From: Firmicutes bacterium UBA7523
GTDB lineage: Bacteria > Bacillota > Dethiobacteria > Dethiobacterales > Dethiobacteraceae
Assembly (NCBI GenBank): GCA_002479415.1
Contig: DLMZ01000056.1
Location: 577-27,566, forward strand
Length of the DNA stretch: 26,990 bases
Direction of reading: 5' to 3'
The notes beneath the pieces were generated by a model. That model was not told the origin of the DNA. It made no database searches and worked only from the letters and a program-made list of their open reading frames with translations. The stretch's first letter is position 1, and every line of letters begins with the position of its first letter. Shown in pieces: positions 1-6,723 of the stretch. A program made the position numbers and the translations under genes.

Positions 1-120
1 GTTTTAGGCGTTTCGGTATTACCGCTAATCTCAGACACACATTCCAGCAAAGGCGGTATTACCAATACCCTTTTTACCCCCGATATCCCCAATAAATTCG
101 GGCATTTATGCGGTATTACC
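1..120 (+). repeat. GGTAWTACC palindrome array, copy A (cut by window start)
   Basis: Three exact copies of GGTATTACC start at 15, 55 and 112, so the spacing is 40 then 57. The flanking text (TTTTAGGCGTTTC before the first site, TTCGGGCATTTATGC before the last) recurs in the two arrays at 6485-6887, which have four sites spaced 57/40/57. This copy therefore appears to lack only its first site, which would lie 42 bases before the window. The function is not known; a binding array for a segregation or replication protein is inferred from its sister copies next to the ParM-like gene. Confidence 0.8.
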
Positions 121-141
121 AACATAGTTAAGTGAAGACAC

Positions 142-747
142 TTATTTTTTATATATCTTAATAGAATTAGTTTCTCCGTCCCAAACAACTGTATCACCGA
201 GTGCTTCCCCTACAAAACGCAAAGGGACATACGTAGTTTGATTGATTATTTTAGCTGGAATATTCAGCTCGATAGTTTTATCTGGCACATTAGCTTGGTA
301 ACTATTTACTACAGCTACTTTTGAATCAATAGTAAGGATTATTGAATTCCCCCCGGGTTTTCCAGCATTAATCGTTTTAGTTTTTTCATCCCAGTTTACT
401 GTTGCTCCTAATGCTTCAAAAATACTCCTCATCGGCACCAAAGTCGTTCCATTTTGAATAATAGGCTGTTGTGAGAAGGAGACTAATTGCCCGTCTATAT
501 ATATATTAATTTTAGGAGCTGGGGCAGGGTTGGGGGATGGAGCTGGTTTAGATGCATAGGGGCATACCCCATTTGGATGAAGATGTGCGGGGTAGCCATG
601 ATGGTAATGATAAGACCCAAGACCACTAGCATTTTTGTTATCTCGGTGTCCACCACTAGAATCTGTACGTCCAGAGTGGCTGTAGACCGGGGATATTGAA
701 GCCAACAACAGAACTATTAATACATACGATATCACTCTTTTTTTCAT
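142..747 (-). CDS. Secreted YHYH-motif protein with copper amine oxidase N-terminal-like domain
   Basis: The 201-residue protein starts with a signal peptide (MKKR, a hydrophobic run to about residue 21, then SPVYS). A histidine-rich YHYHHG segment follows at about residues 47-52 with nearby HLHPNGVCPY. After a Pro/Ala linker (about 67-79), the C-terminal 120 residues match the copper amine oxidase N-terminal-like fold common in secreted clostridial proteins: IYIDGQLVSF, then GTTLVPMRSIFEALGATVNWD, and a second half with YVPLRFVGEALGDTVVWDG. The start has a strong SD (GGGAGGAATTCTG before ATG) and overlaps the upstream stop as TGATG, so translation is coupled to the 67-aa gene. Family knowledge supports cell-envelope location; the His cluster may bind metal, but no enzymatic role is visible. 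Confidence 0.85.
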   Translation of the reverse strand: MKKRVISYVLIVLLLASISPVYSHSGRTDSSGGHRDNKNASGLGSYHYHHGYPAHLHPNGVCPYASKPAPSPNPAPAPKINIYIDGQLVSFSQQPIIQNGTTLVPMRSIFEALGATVNWDEKTKTINAGKPGGNSIILTIDSKVAVVNSYQANVPDKTIELNIPAKIINQTTYVPLRFVGEALGDTVVWDGETNSIKIYKK

Positions 748-950
748 CAGAATTCCTCCCTCGAATTTGATTTTTCATTCCTCAATTTCTCAATATAAAA
801 CAACGCCTGGTACTGCATCTCCTTAAGTTCTTTCTCCAACCGCTTCTTTTCCCTCAAATCTGATTCCCGTTCAATCAGGTTTTTTATTGAGTAGATACGC
901 TGGCTAATCCGGTTAAGGTCACTTTTCAGTTTGGCTACACTATCATCCAT
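747..950 (-). CDS. Small predicted coiled-coil protein
   Basis: A 67-residue charged protein with heptad-like leucine/isoleucine spacing (LKSDLNRISQRIYSIKNLIE, then LREKKRLEKELKEM), predicted to form one helical coiled coil. No membrane segment or catalytic motif is seen. GGGAG lies five bases ahead of the ATG. Its TGA overlaps the ATG of the secreted YHYH gene, so the two form an operon read leftwards. The function is unknown. Confidence 0.65.
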   Translation of the reverse strand: MDDSVAKLKSDLNRISQRIYSIKNLIERESDLREKKRLEKELKEMQYQALFYIEKLRNEKSNSREEF

Positions 951-1063
951 GTTTTACTCCCAGCATCTTAGAATATTTTTTTCCATTACCGCAGTTGTGT
1001 GCATTTATTCCGCATACCTCCTGTCAATCCCTGTCTAAATATGTCGAACACCACACCAAGCAC

Positions 1064-1093
1064 AAAACCCGCCTTTTTCCTGGGCGGGTTTTT
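1064..1093. terminator. Bidirectional intrinsic terminator
   Basis: AAAACCCGCC (1064-1073) pairs with GGCGGGTTTT (1083-1092) around a 9-base loop. The T run on the right serves rightward transcripts and the A run on the left serves leftward ones. It lies downstream of the ImmA-like gene and is its likely terminator. The rest of 951-1205 shows only a weak 5-bp hairpin at about 1126-1142 and no gene. Confidence 0.75.
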
Positions 1094-1205
1094 ATATATA
1101 TTGTCGGGTACTGCCGATTGCTCCCCCCTAATATTCAGGGGAACATATAGCACATGCTACCGTTCAGAAATTTCTAGTTGTCATTAAAATCTTTTCTTTG
1201 TTTTG

Positions 1206-2300
1206 TTATTTTTTAGCTACTAGCACTCTATCTGAAGTGTTTGAAGCTCCGACTCTTGCCCCGGTCCCAGCACCAGATCCACCCCCAACTCGCCCAGGCC
1301 CCAATTCCATTCCCTTTTTTTCTTCCTCCCAGCAAGAGAGAAGCCCGTTTTGATAAAAAGTAGTCCTGCAGCCGCAGTACACACAAAACCTCGCGTTGCC
1401 CTCTGCCACCGTATCGCAGGGAGCTTGTACAACGTATTCGTTGCCGTGTGGGTCAAGGTCAGTTTCGCCAGCACATTTGTTGGTTACATATGTGCCGCAT
1501 ATTTTGCAGTAGTCACCCTCATTATGTATTTCCTCGTTATTGCATTTCGGGCATAATAAAGCTTTTCCTGTTTCGCTTAAAGAGAATCCCTTATATTTCA
1601 TTTTGATATCGTCTCCCCACTCTAAGCTGTTTCCGCACACCGGGCAGTATTTTTCGTTTTCGGCAACTAGGCCAAGCCCGCAGTGAGTACATTTTTTTTG
1701 ATAGATATATTTATAAAAGTTATTAAGTATAGTCTTGTTTTGTTGTCCGTTATTATTTGTCGCTCCAAGCAGCTGCGCTACTCTGCTTATTGCTGCCCTT
1801 TTTGAAAGCCCGCAGTACTTTTGTATTGTTGTGTGCTTGTCCCACCCCAGCTTCTGCAATACTGGGAACGGGGAGAGAACCTCTGCCGCGAATATATTTG
1901 CCTCTTTCTCAAGCAGCTCGTACTCCGCATCCGACAGCCCGCTGCGGGTCAGGACTGTTTGTTCAAATTCAGATAAATGGTTAAGGTATATGTGCCCGAT
2001 CTCGTGCATCAGTGTGAAGCGTATCCGGCCAGGGGAAGTGATTTCATCGTTATAATTTATTGAATAGCGTCCATCCTGGTAAATTGTGAAAGCATCTTCG
2101 GTTTCGTAGGTATCAATAATGTCCCTTACACTAATGCCAAGTTTCTCTGAATGATATTGATAAGTTCGCAGCGGCCATTTATTGCGCCTGATTAGCTCAA
2201 AAGGGTCAACCGGCAAGCTTCTTATTCCGTTTTCAACAATGAATTCTGCGATTTTTGGTTTTATATAGTAGTGTCTAATTCTGCTTATCGTTTTCTTCAT
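1206..2300 (-). CDS. ImmA/IrrE-family metallopeptidase with C-terminal zinc ribbons
   Basis: The protein has an N-terminal ImmA/IrrE (DUF955) peptidase domain with the zinc-binding HExxH in LMHEIGHIYLNH at about residues 98-109 and an E-rich helix after it (YELLEKEANIFAAEVLSPF). In ICEBs1-type systems such proteases cleave the partner XRE repressor to induce a mobile element. Beyond about residue 200 come at least two Cys4 ribbons (CTHCG with CPVCG, CPKCN with CKICG) and a third probable one ending in CVYCGC, then a Gly-rich tail. These ribbons are an addition to the usual ImmA. An ATG at 2300 is preferred over TTG at 2318 because GAAGAGG lies about nine bases upstream; the gene still overlaps the repressor gene, so translation is probably coupled. 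Confidence 0.88.
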   Translation of the reverse strand: MKKTISRIRHYYIKPKIAEFIVENGIRSLPVDPFELIRRNKWPLRTYQYHSEKLGISVRDIIDTYETEDAFTIYQDGRYSINYNDEITSPGRIRFTLMHEIGHIYLNHLSEFEQTVLTRSGLSDAEYELLEKEANIFAAEVLSPFPVLQKLGWDKHTTIQKYCGLSKRAAISRVAQLLGATNNNGQQNKTILNNFYKYIYQKKCTHCGLGLVAENEKYCPVCGNSLEWGDDIKMKYKGFSLSETGKALLCPKCNNEEIHNEGDYCKICGTYVTNKCAGETDLDPHGNEYVVQAPCDTVAEGNARFCVYCGCRTTFYQNGLLSCWEEEKKGMELGPGRVGGGSGAGTGARVGASNTSDRVLVAKK

Positions 2301-2646
2301 CCTTGATAGCCTCTTCAATCATAGATTCCGCAATCCTTTTCAATAGCTCTTTCTTTTCTGGTGAAAGATTACGGCTGGCGCGGGCTAGAGCGCGAATTTG
2401 TGGGTCGCCCATTATTTCTCCATTATTTTTTTCCATCCCCGTGGTACGGTTGTCGGTACGGCCGAGTAGGTAGTCGGTACTGACGTTGAAATAGTTTGCT
2501 AGATAATTAATAGTATCAATGTTTGGTTCCAGTTTTCCGCTTTCATACTTAGATATATTTGCTTTAGTTAAACCAACAAGCTCACCCAATGCTTCTTGGG
2601 TTAGCCCTTTTTCTTCACGTAGTTCTTTTAATCTTTTTGCATACAT
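2275..2646 (-). CDS. XRE-family transcriptional repressor (ImmR-like)
   Basis: The protein is about 123 residues. Its N-terminal helix-turn-helix of the Cro/CI type is plain: AKRLKELREEKGLTQEALGELVGLTKANISKYESGKLEPNIDTINYLANYFNVSTDYLLGR. The C-terminal 50 residues are a helical, charged tail (about 85-120) that probably mediates oligomerisation or is seen by the protease. Two ATG codons are possible (2649 and 2646); the second has better spacing (seven bases) from AGAGGTG. It lies directly upstream of, and overlaps, the ImmA-like gene, and its own promoter region carries the GTTTC/GAAAC operators, so autoregulation is likely. Confidence 0.88.
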   Translation of the reverse strand: MYAKRLKELREEKGLTQEALGELVGLTKANISKYESGKLEPNIDTINYLANYFNVSTDYLLGRTDNRTTGMEKNNGEIMGDPQIRALARASRNLSPEKKELLKRIAESMIEEAIKDEENDKQN

Positions 2647-2673
2647 CATAATACACCTCTACCGTCATTATAC

Positions 2674-2785
2674 ATTTCCAATATGGAAACATAAAGAACA
2701 GTTTCCAAAATAGCATATTTTTTTTTAAAATAGACTTGACAGTTTCTTTAACAGAAACTATAATTTAAGTATCCAAAATCGAAAC
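2674..2785. promoter_or_regulatory. Divergent promoter region with three GTTTC-N7-GAAAC-type operators
   Basis: A consensus rightward promoter is visible: TTGACA at 2736-2741, a 17-bp spacer and TATAAT at 2759-2764. The spacer is itself the operator GTTTCTTTAACAGAAAC (2742-2758). Related 17-mers lie at 2674-2690 (ATTTCCAATATGGAAAC) and 2769-2785 (GTATCCAAAATCGAAAC), and a half site at 2701-2706. A weaker leftward promoter (TTGGAA at 2708-2703, CATATT at 2685-2680, 17-bp spacer) overlaps the first site. XRE binding to these sites is inferred from the layout. Confidence 0.8.
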
Positions 2786-2817
2786 AGGCAATAAGTGTAG
2801 TTAAGGAGGGTAGTAGC

Positions 2818-3060
2818 ATGTTCGTTAAACTTAGAGAGGTTAGAAACAACAATAAAATATCCGCAAAAGAAATGGCTAAAGCATTAAGTCTTAAGACGGT
2901 TGCAGCGTATTATAAAAAGGAAAGTGGATTAATTAGGTTTTCTCTAGATGAAGCAAAAATTGTTTCGGAAAGGCTTGGAATTGCCATAGAGGAGCTTTTT
3001 TTTGAACAAGAAGTTTCCAATAAAGAAACAGGCAGCAATTTACCCAGCACTGTAGTATAA
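2818..3060 (+). CDS. Small XRE-family HTH regulator (Cro-like)
   Basis: This 80-residue protein is little more than an XRE helix-turn-helix: LREVRNNNKISAKEMAKALSLKTVAAYYKKESGLIRFSLDEAKIVSERLGIAIEELFF. The ATG follows GGAGGG with seven bases between. It is divergent from the ImmR-like repressor and driven by the consensus promoter at 2736-2764. By position it resembles the Cro or Xis-type first gene of a repressor-controlled element. Its last codons contain a further perfect operator (3013-3029). Confidence 0.8.
   Translation: MFVKLREVRNNNKISAKEMAKALSLKTVAAYYKKESGLIRFSLDEAKIVSERLGIAIEELFFEQEVSNKETGSNLPSTVV
3013..3029. promoter_or_regulatory. Intragenic GTTTC-N7-GAAAC operator
   Basis: GTTTCCAATAAAGAAAC is a perfect member of the operator family at 2674-2785 but lies within the 3' end of the XRE gene, about 150 bases upstream of the HTH gene that follows. 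It could form a loop with the upstream sites or control transcription of the downstream genes. Confidence 0.6.
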
Positions 3061-3112
3061 AGCCATTCAGCTACTATTATATAACAGTATAACAATATAT
3101 ACCAATAGTAAT

Positions 3113-3160
3113 GCGTCGCTCGAATACGCCCGGATAGCCGGTTAAAGAGGGGGTAAAAGT
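3113..3160 (+). repeat. Duplicated leader sequence, copy 1
   Basis: The 48 bases before the first HTH paralog recur almost unchanged at 3525-3573 before the second. They hold GCGT and ACGC arms around CGCTCGAAT, a CCGG pair separated by four bases, and the SD AGAGGGGG. The region from 3061 to 3112 is AT-rich and may hold a promoter that I could not assign. Confidence 0.7.
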
Positions 3161-3511
3161 GTGCCGTCAAAGAGTGAAAAAATAAAATTAGCCGATGAAA
3201 TGACGAGGGATGGTTATACAGCGGAAGAAATTGCTAAAAGGCTTGGTGTAACTTCGCGGACAGTTAAGAATTGGCGTAAAAAGACGGGAGCCAAGTCACC
3301 GCATAGTGGAAGACCCAAAGGCTCGAAATGTTTTAGCCCGAGGCAGTATGAAGAAGACGTATCTTTCCTTCGCCCTGGGCCGCGGCCGGCTGATATGCAG
3401 TTTGGTATTAGTGACGAGCAGCTCGCAAGTTCTTGCCGGTCGGCTTATGACCAAGGAAGACTGAAGCCGGAGTTTAAAAATCAGGTGGATTTGCCAAAAC
3501 GCATAAAGTAA
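3161..3511 (+). CDS. HTH protein, paralog 1 of a tandem pair
   Basis: The 116-residue protein starts at GTG after AGAGGGGG. Residues 4-42 form a homeodomain-like helix-turn-helix (EKIKLADEMTRDGYTAEEI, then LGVTSRTVKNWRKK) of the sort found in terminase small subunits, transposases and sigma-like regulators. The second half carries a motif shared with the next gene, VSFLRPGPRPADMQ followed by GISDEQ, which I do not recognise. No family name can be given beyond HTH DNA-binding. It lies in a run with the Cro-like gene and its paralog and may be part of the same regulon. Confidence 0.75.
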   Translation: MPSKSEKIKLADEMTRDGYTAEEIAKRLGVTSRTVKNWRKKTGAKSPHSGRPKGSKCFSPRQYEEDVSFLRPGPRPADMQFGISDEQLASSCRSAYDQGRLKPEFKNQVDLPKRIK

Positions 3512-3524
3512 AGATTTACCCAAC

Positions 3525-3573
3525 GCGTCGCTCGAATACGCCCGGTCAAGCCGGTTAAAGAGGGGGTAGAAGT
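3525..3573 (+). repeat. Duplicated leader sequence, copy 2
   Basis: This is the second copy of the leader at 3113-3160. It differs mainly at the CCGG-GATA/GTCAA linker (one base longer) and at one position after the SD. It ends at the GTG of the second HTH paralog, which shows that the gene was duplicated together with its leader. Confidence 0.7.
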
Positions 3574-3966
3574 GTGCTCATGGAAAAGGCTGAAAAAATA
3601 AGATTAGCTGATGAAATGACAAAAGATGGTTATACTGCTGAAGAAATTGCTAAAAAGCTTGGTGTAACTTCGCGGACAGTTAATAATTGGCGAAAAAGAA
3701 TGGGTTCTGTTTCACCCTATAAAGGGCGGCCAGCAGGACGTAAAGACTTGGCTGAAAGACAAAGAGAAGAAGAAGTTTCCTTCCTTCGCCCTGGGCCGCG
3801 GCCGGCTGATATGCAGTGCGGCATCAGTGACGAGCAGGTTGTCATGCGCTGCCAGTCAGTCTATGACTTCACAGAATCAATAGCCCGCCTAAAACCCGAA
3901 TTCCGCGACCAAGTCGGCTTACCCAAGCGATTCAAAAAGATCTACGATAACGGCAAACGCTACTAA
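3574..3966 (+). CDS. HTH protein, paralog 2 of a tandem pair
   Basis: The 130-residue protein is closely similar to the preceding gene throughout: KIRLADEMTKDGYTAEEIAK, LGVTSRTVNNWRK, then VSFLRPGPRPADMQCGISDEQ. It has an extra segment near residue 95 (YDFTESIARLKPEF) and a longer C-terminus. GTG at 3574 is used with the SD AGGGGG; an in-frame ATG six bases on is an alternative. The role is unknown; DNA binding is inferred from the HTH. Confidence 0.75.
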   Translation: MLMEKAEKIRLADEMTKDGYTAEEIAKKLGVTSRTVNNWRKRMGSVSPYKGRPAGRKDLAERQREEEVSFLRPGPRPADMQCGISDEQVVMRCQSVYDFTESIARLKPEFRDQVGLPKRFKKIYDNGKRY

Positions 3967-3969
3967 AAA

Positions 3970-4001
3970 CGCCTCCCAGCTTGCTTCAAGGCTGGGAGGC
4001 G
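3970..4001. terminator. Bidirectional intrinsic terminator between convergent genes
   Basis: CGCCTCCCAGC (3970-3980) pairs perfectly with GCTGGGAGGCG (3991-4001) around a 10-base loop. AAAA precedes and an AT-rich tract follows. The stop codon of the leftward gene lies in the loop. Confidence 0.8.
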
Positions 4002-4588
4002 TATATTTTCGTAAGACTTGCTTTCAGAGGGATAAGGTCTTTCTTTTGAAGCTCTATTTTAAAAAACCGCTTGCTATAAAATTTGTTTAAGTAGCTTCGG
4101 TCGGCATGAGCCAAGGATGCCATTAAGCCAAGAAATAAAAGATTAACACAGCACATCTTTTTCTCATTAATTCGTATCCCCAATTTTTGCATTTTATCAA
4201 TCTCCTTTGGGAATAAGAGCCAGGTATCGACTATAAACGTCGCTTCTTTTTGAGGGTATCGTTTGACGGCCTGCTCAAAAGCACCTATATATTCAACCAA
4301 TAAGTGATTCCTTATTTCTCTTAAACCGGGCGTATTCCTTCGGACATATCCTATGTATTTAAAGAAACGCAAAGCAATAAAATAAGTATTATTCTTTGGT
4401 CTAATAACGAAATACATTGAATTTAGATTTAGAAAAATAAGATAATGAGCCGTTCCAAACCATACAGAGAATAGGATGGCTGCAGGAGGTTTAACCCGGT
4501 GGATAATCATAATAACAATAATAACGAAAACAATTATCAAGCTAACAATAATGGCAGGAGTAATGTGGATTGGTCTTTTATTGACCAC
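3986..4588 (-). CDS. Putative membrane protein of unknown function
   Basis: The reading frame is 200 codons from GTG at 4588, with AAAGGA about ten bases upstream. The first 30 residues are an Ile/Val-rich helix that is the antisense of the Asn-rich start of the rightward gene at 4499, so they may be spurious. Later ATG codons at 4510 or 4417 are possible but have no clear SD. The better-looking part runs from about residue 38, with a hydrophobic segment (AILFSVWFGTAHYLIFL), then basic and mixed sequence such as KYIGYVRRNTPGLREIRNHLL and a hydrophobic NLLFLGLMASL. No family is recognised. Confidence 0.5.
   Translation of the reverse strand: MVNKRPIHITPAIIVSLIIVFVIIVIMIIHRVKPPAAILFSVWFGTAHYLIFLNLNSMYFVIRPKNNTYFIALRFFKYIGYVRRNTPGLREIRNHLLVEYIGAFEQAVKRYPQKEATFIVDTWLLFPKEIDKMQKLGIRINEKKMCCVNLLFLGLMASLAHADRSYLNKFYSKRFFKIELQKKDLIPLKASLTKIYASQP
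4417..4446 (+). promoter_or_regulatory. Candidate promoter for the Asn-rich membrane protein
   Basis: TTGAAT (4417-4422) and GATAAT (4441-4446) are 18 bases apart and lie just upstream of the SD and GTG at 4499. The match is moderate, and the site lies within the leftward reading frame. Confidence 0.4.
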
Positions 4589-4999
4589 CTTGGATCAGTC
4601 CTTTACAGCTTTTTAGGAGGAGTAACGGGGGCGGGCGCAGTAGTATGTTCTGTTTTGATATGGTTAAATCCTTTAAGCGGGGGGAAGGTTGTTCTTAGCT
4701 TAATGAGGGCCGGGGATGTTAGTGAGTGGTTTCTCTATAGTGGGTCAACAATGTTTTGGTTTATCTCGGTAATTACAAGGCTACGACCTGATCCCGACAA
4801 AACTGAAAAGTATTCATCAATTGCTGCTATTACAATAGGGATACTGCTGCTAGTTTTTACCCTTGTATTTCCATACTTCTATGCTGGTATCCCAGTATTG
4901 TCATATCTCTTTAGGTGGTTGCTTTCCGTTATTGGTGGTGTGTTTGCCGCATTGATAATGCTTTTTATATCTTATTTAATTGGTGGTTATCCCTTATAA
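4499..4999 (+). CDS. Membrane protein with Asn-rich N-terminus
   Basis: The 166-residue protein starts at GTG, eight bases after GGAGGT. An N-terminal Asn-rich stretch (about 25 residues, roughly half Asn) is followed by four likely membrane segments: LYSFLGGVTGAGAVVCSVLIWL, WFLYSGSTMFWFISVI, AAITIGILLLVFTLVFPYF and WLLSVIGGVFAALIMLFIS. No family is recognised. It overlaps the 5' end of the leftward reading frame by 90 bases and ends at a shared terminator. Confidence 0.65.
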   Translation: MDNHNNNNNENNYQANNNGRSNVDWSFIDHLGSVLYSFLGGVTGAGAVVCSVLIWLNPLSGGKVVLSLMRAGDVSEWFLYSGSTMFWFISVITRLRPDPDKTEKYSSIAAITIGILLLVFTLVFPYFYAGIPVLSYLFRWLLSVIGGVFAALIMLFISYLIGGYPL

Positions 5000-5005
5000 A
5001 CATAG

Positions 5006-5047
5006 AATTAATAAAAGCCACTGTGTTTACAGTGACCTTTATTAATT
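5006..5047. terminator. Bidirectional terminator
   Basis: AATTAATAAA (5006-5015) pairs with TTTATTAATT (5038-5047), and an inner CACTG/CAGTG stem caps the hairpin. It lies between two convergent genes that end at 4999 and 5051. Confidence 0.7.
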
Positions 5048-5050
5048 CGG

Positions 5051-5215
5051 CTATTTCTTCTTCCACCGATTACCTGGTTGTTGAGTAGGTGGAAGACGGT
5101 CGCCCGGATCGATTGTAACAATTCTTGGATTATTGACTTTACCGCCGCGTGGACCAACTTCTTTGTACTTCCCAGAGGGCTGGGCGTCCATTCCAGGTTT
5201 TTTTAAATCAGCCAT
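5051..5215 (-). CDS. YjzC-like small protein
   Basis: The 54-residue protein has the SGKYKEVGPRGGKV, then NPRIVTIDPGDRLPPT, then GNRW pattern typical of the YjzC family of small Bacillota proteins, whose function is not established. The frame is open further upstream, but ATG at 5215 follows GGGGGTGAT at a good distance, while the extra residues look like translated promoter DNA. It is divergent from the actin gene. Confidence 0.75.
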   Translation of the reverse strand: MADLKKPGMDAQPSGKYKEVGPRGGKVNNPRIVTIDPGDRLPPTQQPGNRWKKK

Positions 5216-5235
5216 GTGCATCACCCCCAATCCAC

Positions 5236-5274
5236 TATATATTGTGCAAGAATGTATGTTCCCTACAATATATA
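5236..5274. promoter_or_regulatory. 10-bp inverted repeat in a divergent promoter region
   Basis: TATATATTGT (5236-5245) and ACAATATATA (5265-5274) are perfect inverted repeats 19 bases apart, between the YjzC-like gene and the ParM-like gene. They could be an operator or overlapping -10 boxes for divergent promoters. Confidence 0.45.
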
Positions 5275-5313
5275 CTATTGCATTTACTACAAAAAGTAAA
5301 GGGTGTGAGATTA

Positions 5314-5409
5314 TTGCTTGAGTTGCTTGGCACTGGCGGAACAATAATGGTTTTGATATTCGTATGTATCATGGCTTGGGCTTTTGTCATGATTTATAAT
5401 GCTTTTTAA
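5314..5409 (+). CDS. Possible 31-residue single-span membrane peptide
   Basis: From TTG at 5314, eight to ten bases after AAAGGGTG, a short frame encodes LELLGTGGT followed by IMVLIFVCIMAWAFVMIY, one clear membrane segment. It ends 29 bases before the ParM-like start. An in-frame GTG at 5305 is an alternative. Its size and position suggest a leader of the segregation operon, but it may be chance. Confidence 0.35.
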   Translation: MLELLGTGGTIMVLIFVCIMAWAFVMIYNAF

Positions 5410-5438
5410 TCTTGAAAACAAAAGGAGGCACGATAACC

Positions 5439-6476
5439 GTGCAAAAAATCTGCATCGACTTAGGATACGGTTACACAAAAGGGCTGGCCGACAATGGCCG
5501 GTCTATTATTTTTCCCTCAATTGTGGGCCCAGGCTATAAAAGAGACATGGCCGCAGCCTTGGGAGAACGGACAAAAATAGATGCCGGCAATCTAAACGTC
5601 ACAATCAACGACCAGGGCATAGATAACGAATACTTCATTGGCGAGCTGGCCCGCCGGGAATCCAGGACAGCATCTTACGTTTTCGATGATAATAAGATTA
5701 GTCACCCGAGCACAAAAGCACTACTTGCCACAGCAACTGCCATGTTGGCAGAAGAAGATGAGGACATTCTCCTTGTGACCGGTCTGCCGCTTGAATACTT
5801 CAGGGAACAAAAAGAGCAGTTTGAACGCTTCTTAAATGATTTCAATGTTGAAATAACGCTGCACGGTAGTCATAAATCAATAAAGCGTCAAATCACTTTT
5901 GCTCACAGCCTCGTTTGGCCACAGGCTGCCGGCGCCGCTTACGACATACTAAAGCGTCGCAGTGATTTAATAACTAAAAAAGGTTCTTTGGTTGGCGTAA
6001 TTGACATCGGGCATAAAACAACCGATTTCATAGTCTTTGAAATGGGCGAAAAAATGTCAGTGGTCCAAGCCTTATCTGGAACAATCAAAACAGGCATATC
6101 TGTGCTGCATAACTACTTAGAGCAGGAATACGCAATACGAGGAAAAGGAATCCTCAAATCAACTGATGCTGAGCAGCTCATTCTTGCTGGGGGTAAAAAG
6201 CTCATCTTTGGCAAAGAACAAGACTTCAGTGCGTCAATTAAGAAAGGTGCAGAAGAGGTTGCTCGTCACATAAAAGATGCAATCATCACCCGGTGGGATT
6301 ATCGTATAGAAGATTTCCCCGCGGTCTTTCTTGCTGGCGGCGGCGCCAACCTGCTTCATCAGCACCTCACCGACATTCACCCGTATGTATATGTTGCCGA
6401 AGACACCCAATTTGCTAACGTCAACGGCTTCATGAAAGTCGGTGAGCTATATCTCAAAAAGCAAACCCACGGCTAA
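5439..6476 (+). CDS. ParM/StbA-family actin-like protein
   Basis: The 345-residue protein has the actin-fold nucleotide motifs in order: phosphate 1 IDLGYGYTKG (residues 5-14), phosphate 2 DIGHKTTDF (about 189-197) and the adenosine motif LAGGGAN near residue 305. Proteins of this family polymerise with ATP and push plasmid copies apart, usually with an adaptor that binds a repeat-rich centromere. The GTG at 5439 is chosen because AAGGAGG lies ten bases ahead; the frame also runs back to a TTG at 5412. No ParR-like adaptor is evident. The gene ends eight bases before the first site of a GGTAWTACC array, which is the natural candidate for a centromere. Confidence 0.88.
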   Translation: MQKICIDLGYGYTKGLADNGRSIIFPSIVGPGYKRDMAAALGERTKIDAGNLNVTINDQGIDNEYFIGELARRESRTASYVFDDNKISHPSTKALLATATAMLAEEDEDILLVTGLPLEYFREQKEQFERFLNDFNVEITLHGSHKSIKRQITFAHSLVWPQAAGAAYDILKRRSDLITKKGSLVGVIDIGHKTTDFIVFEMGEKMSVVQALSGTIKTGISVLHNYLEQEYAIRGKGILKSTDAEQLILAGGKKLIFGKEQDFSASIKKGAEEVARHIKDAIITRWDYRIEDFPAVFLAGGGANLLHQHLTDIHPYVYVAEDTQFANVNGFMKVGELYLKKQTHG

Positions 6477-6484
6477 ACTTCTTT

Positions 6485-6647
6485 GGTAATACCACCTATT
6501 CGCCCATTACATAAGGCTTTTCGCCACGTTTTAGGCGTTTCGGTAATACCACCAAGCGCAAGAAGGCTGCCAAAACAAAGCGGTAATACCAGACCCCTTT
6601 TTACACCCTATAACTTCAATAATTACGGGCATTTATGCGGTATTACC
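6485..6647 (+). repeat. GGTAWTACC palindrome array, copy B
   Basis: Four sites start at 6485, 6542, 6582 and 6639, spaced 57, 40 and 57. The segments between them are conserved with the other copies: CGCCACGTTTTAGGCGTTTC before site 2, CAAAACAAAGC before site 3 and CGGGCATTTATGC before site 4. All four are exact GGTA(A/T)TACC. Frames running through it encode no credible protein. A role as plasmid centromere or iterons is inferred from the adjacent ParM-like gene. Confidence 0.85.
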
Positions 6648-6723
6648 ACCAAGCCCCTTAGCCTTTTAATAGTACCCATATTTTTCGCATTTCCAAGCAA
6701 AATAACGGCTAAATAACTCCCCC

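Noticed and set aside
999..1187. 62-codon rightward frame across the terminator
   Set aside because: It reads through a strong intrinsic terminator hairpin and has no SD.
5216..5344. 43-residue N-terminal extension of the YjzC-like protein
   Set aside because: It covers the divergent promoter region and its inverted repeat; the later ATG has a strong SD and matches family length.
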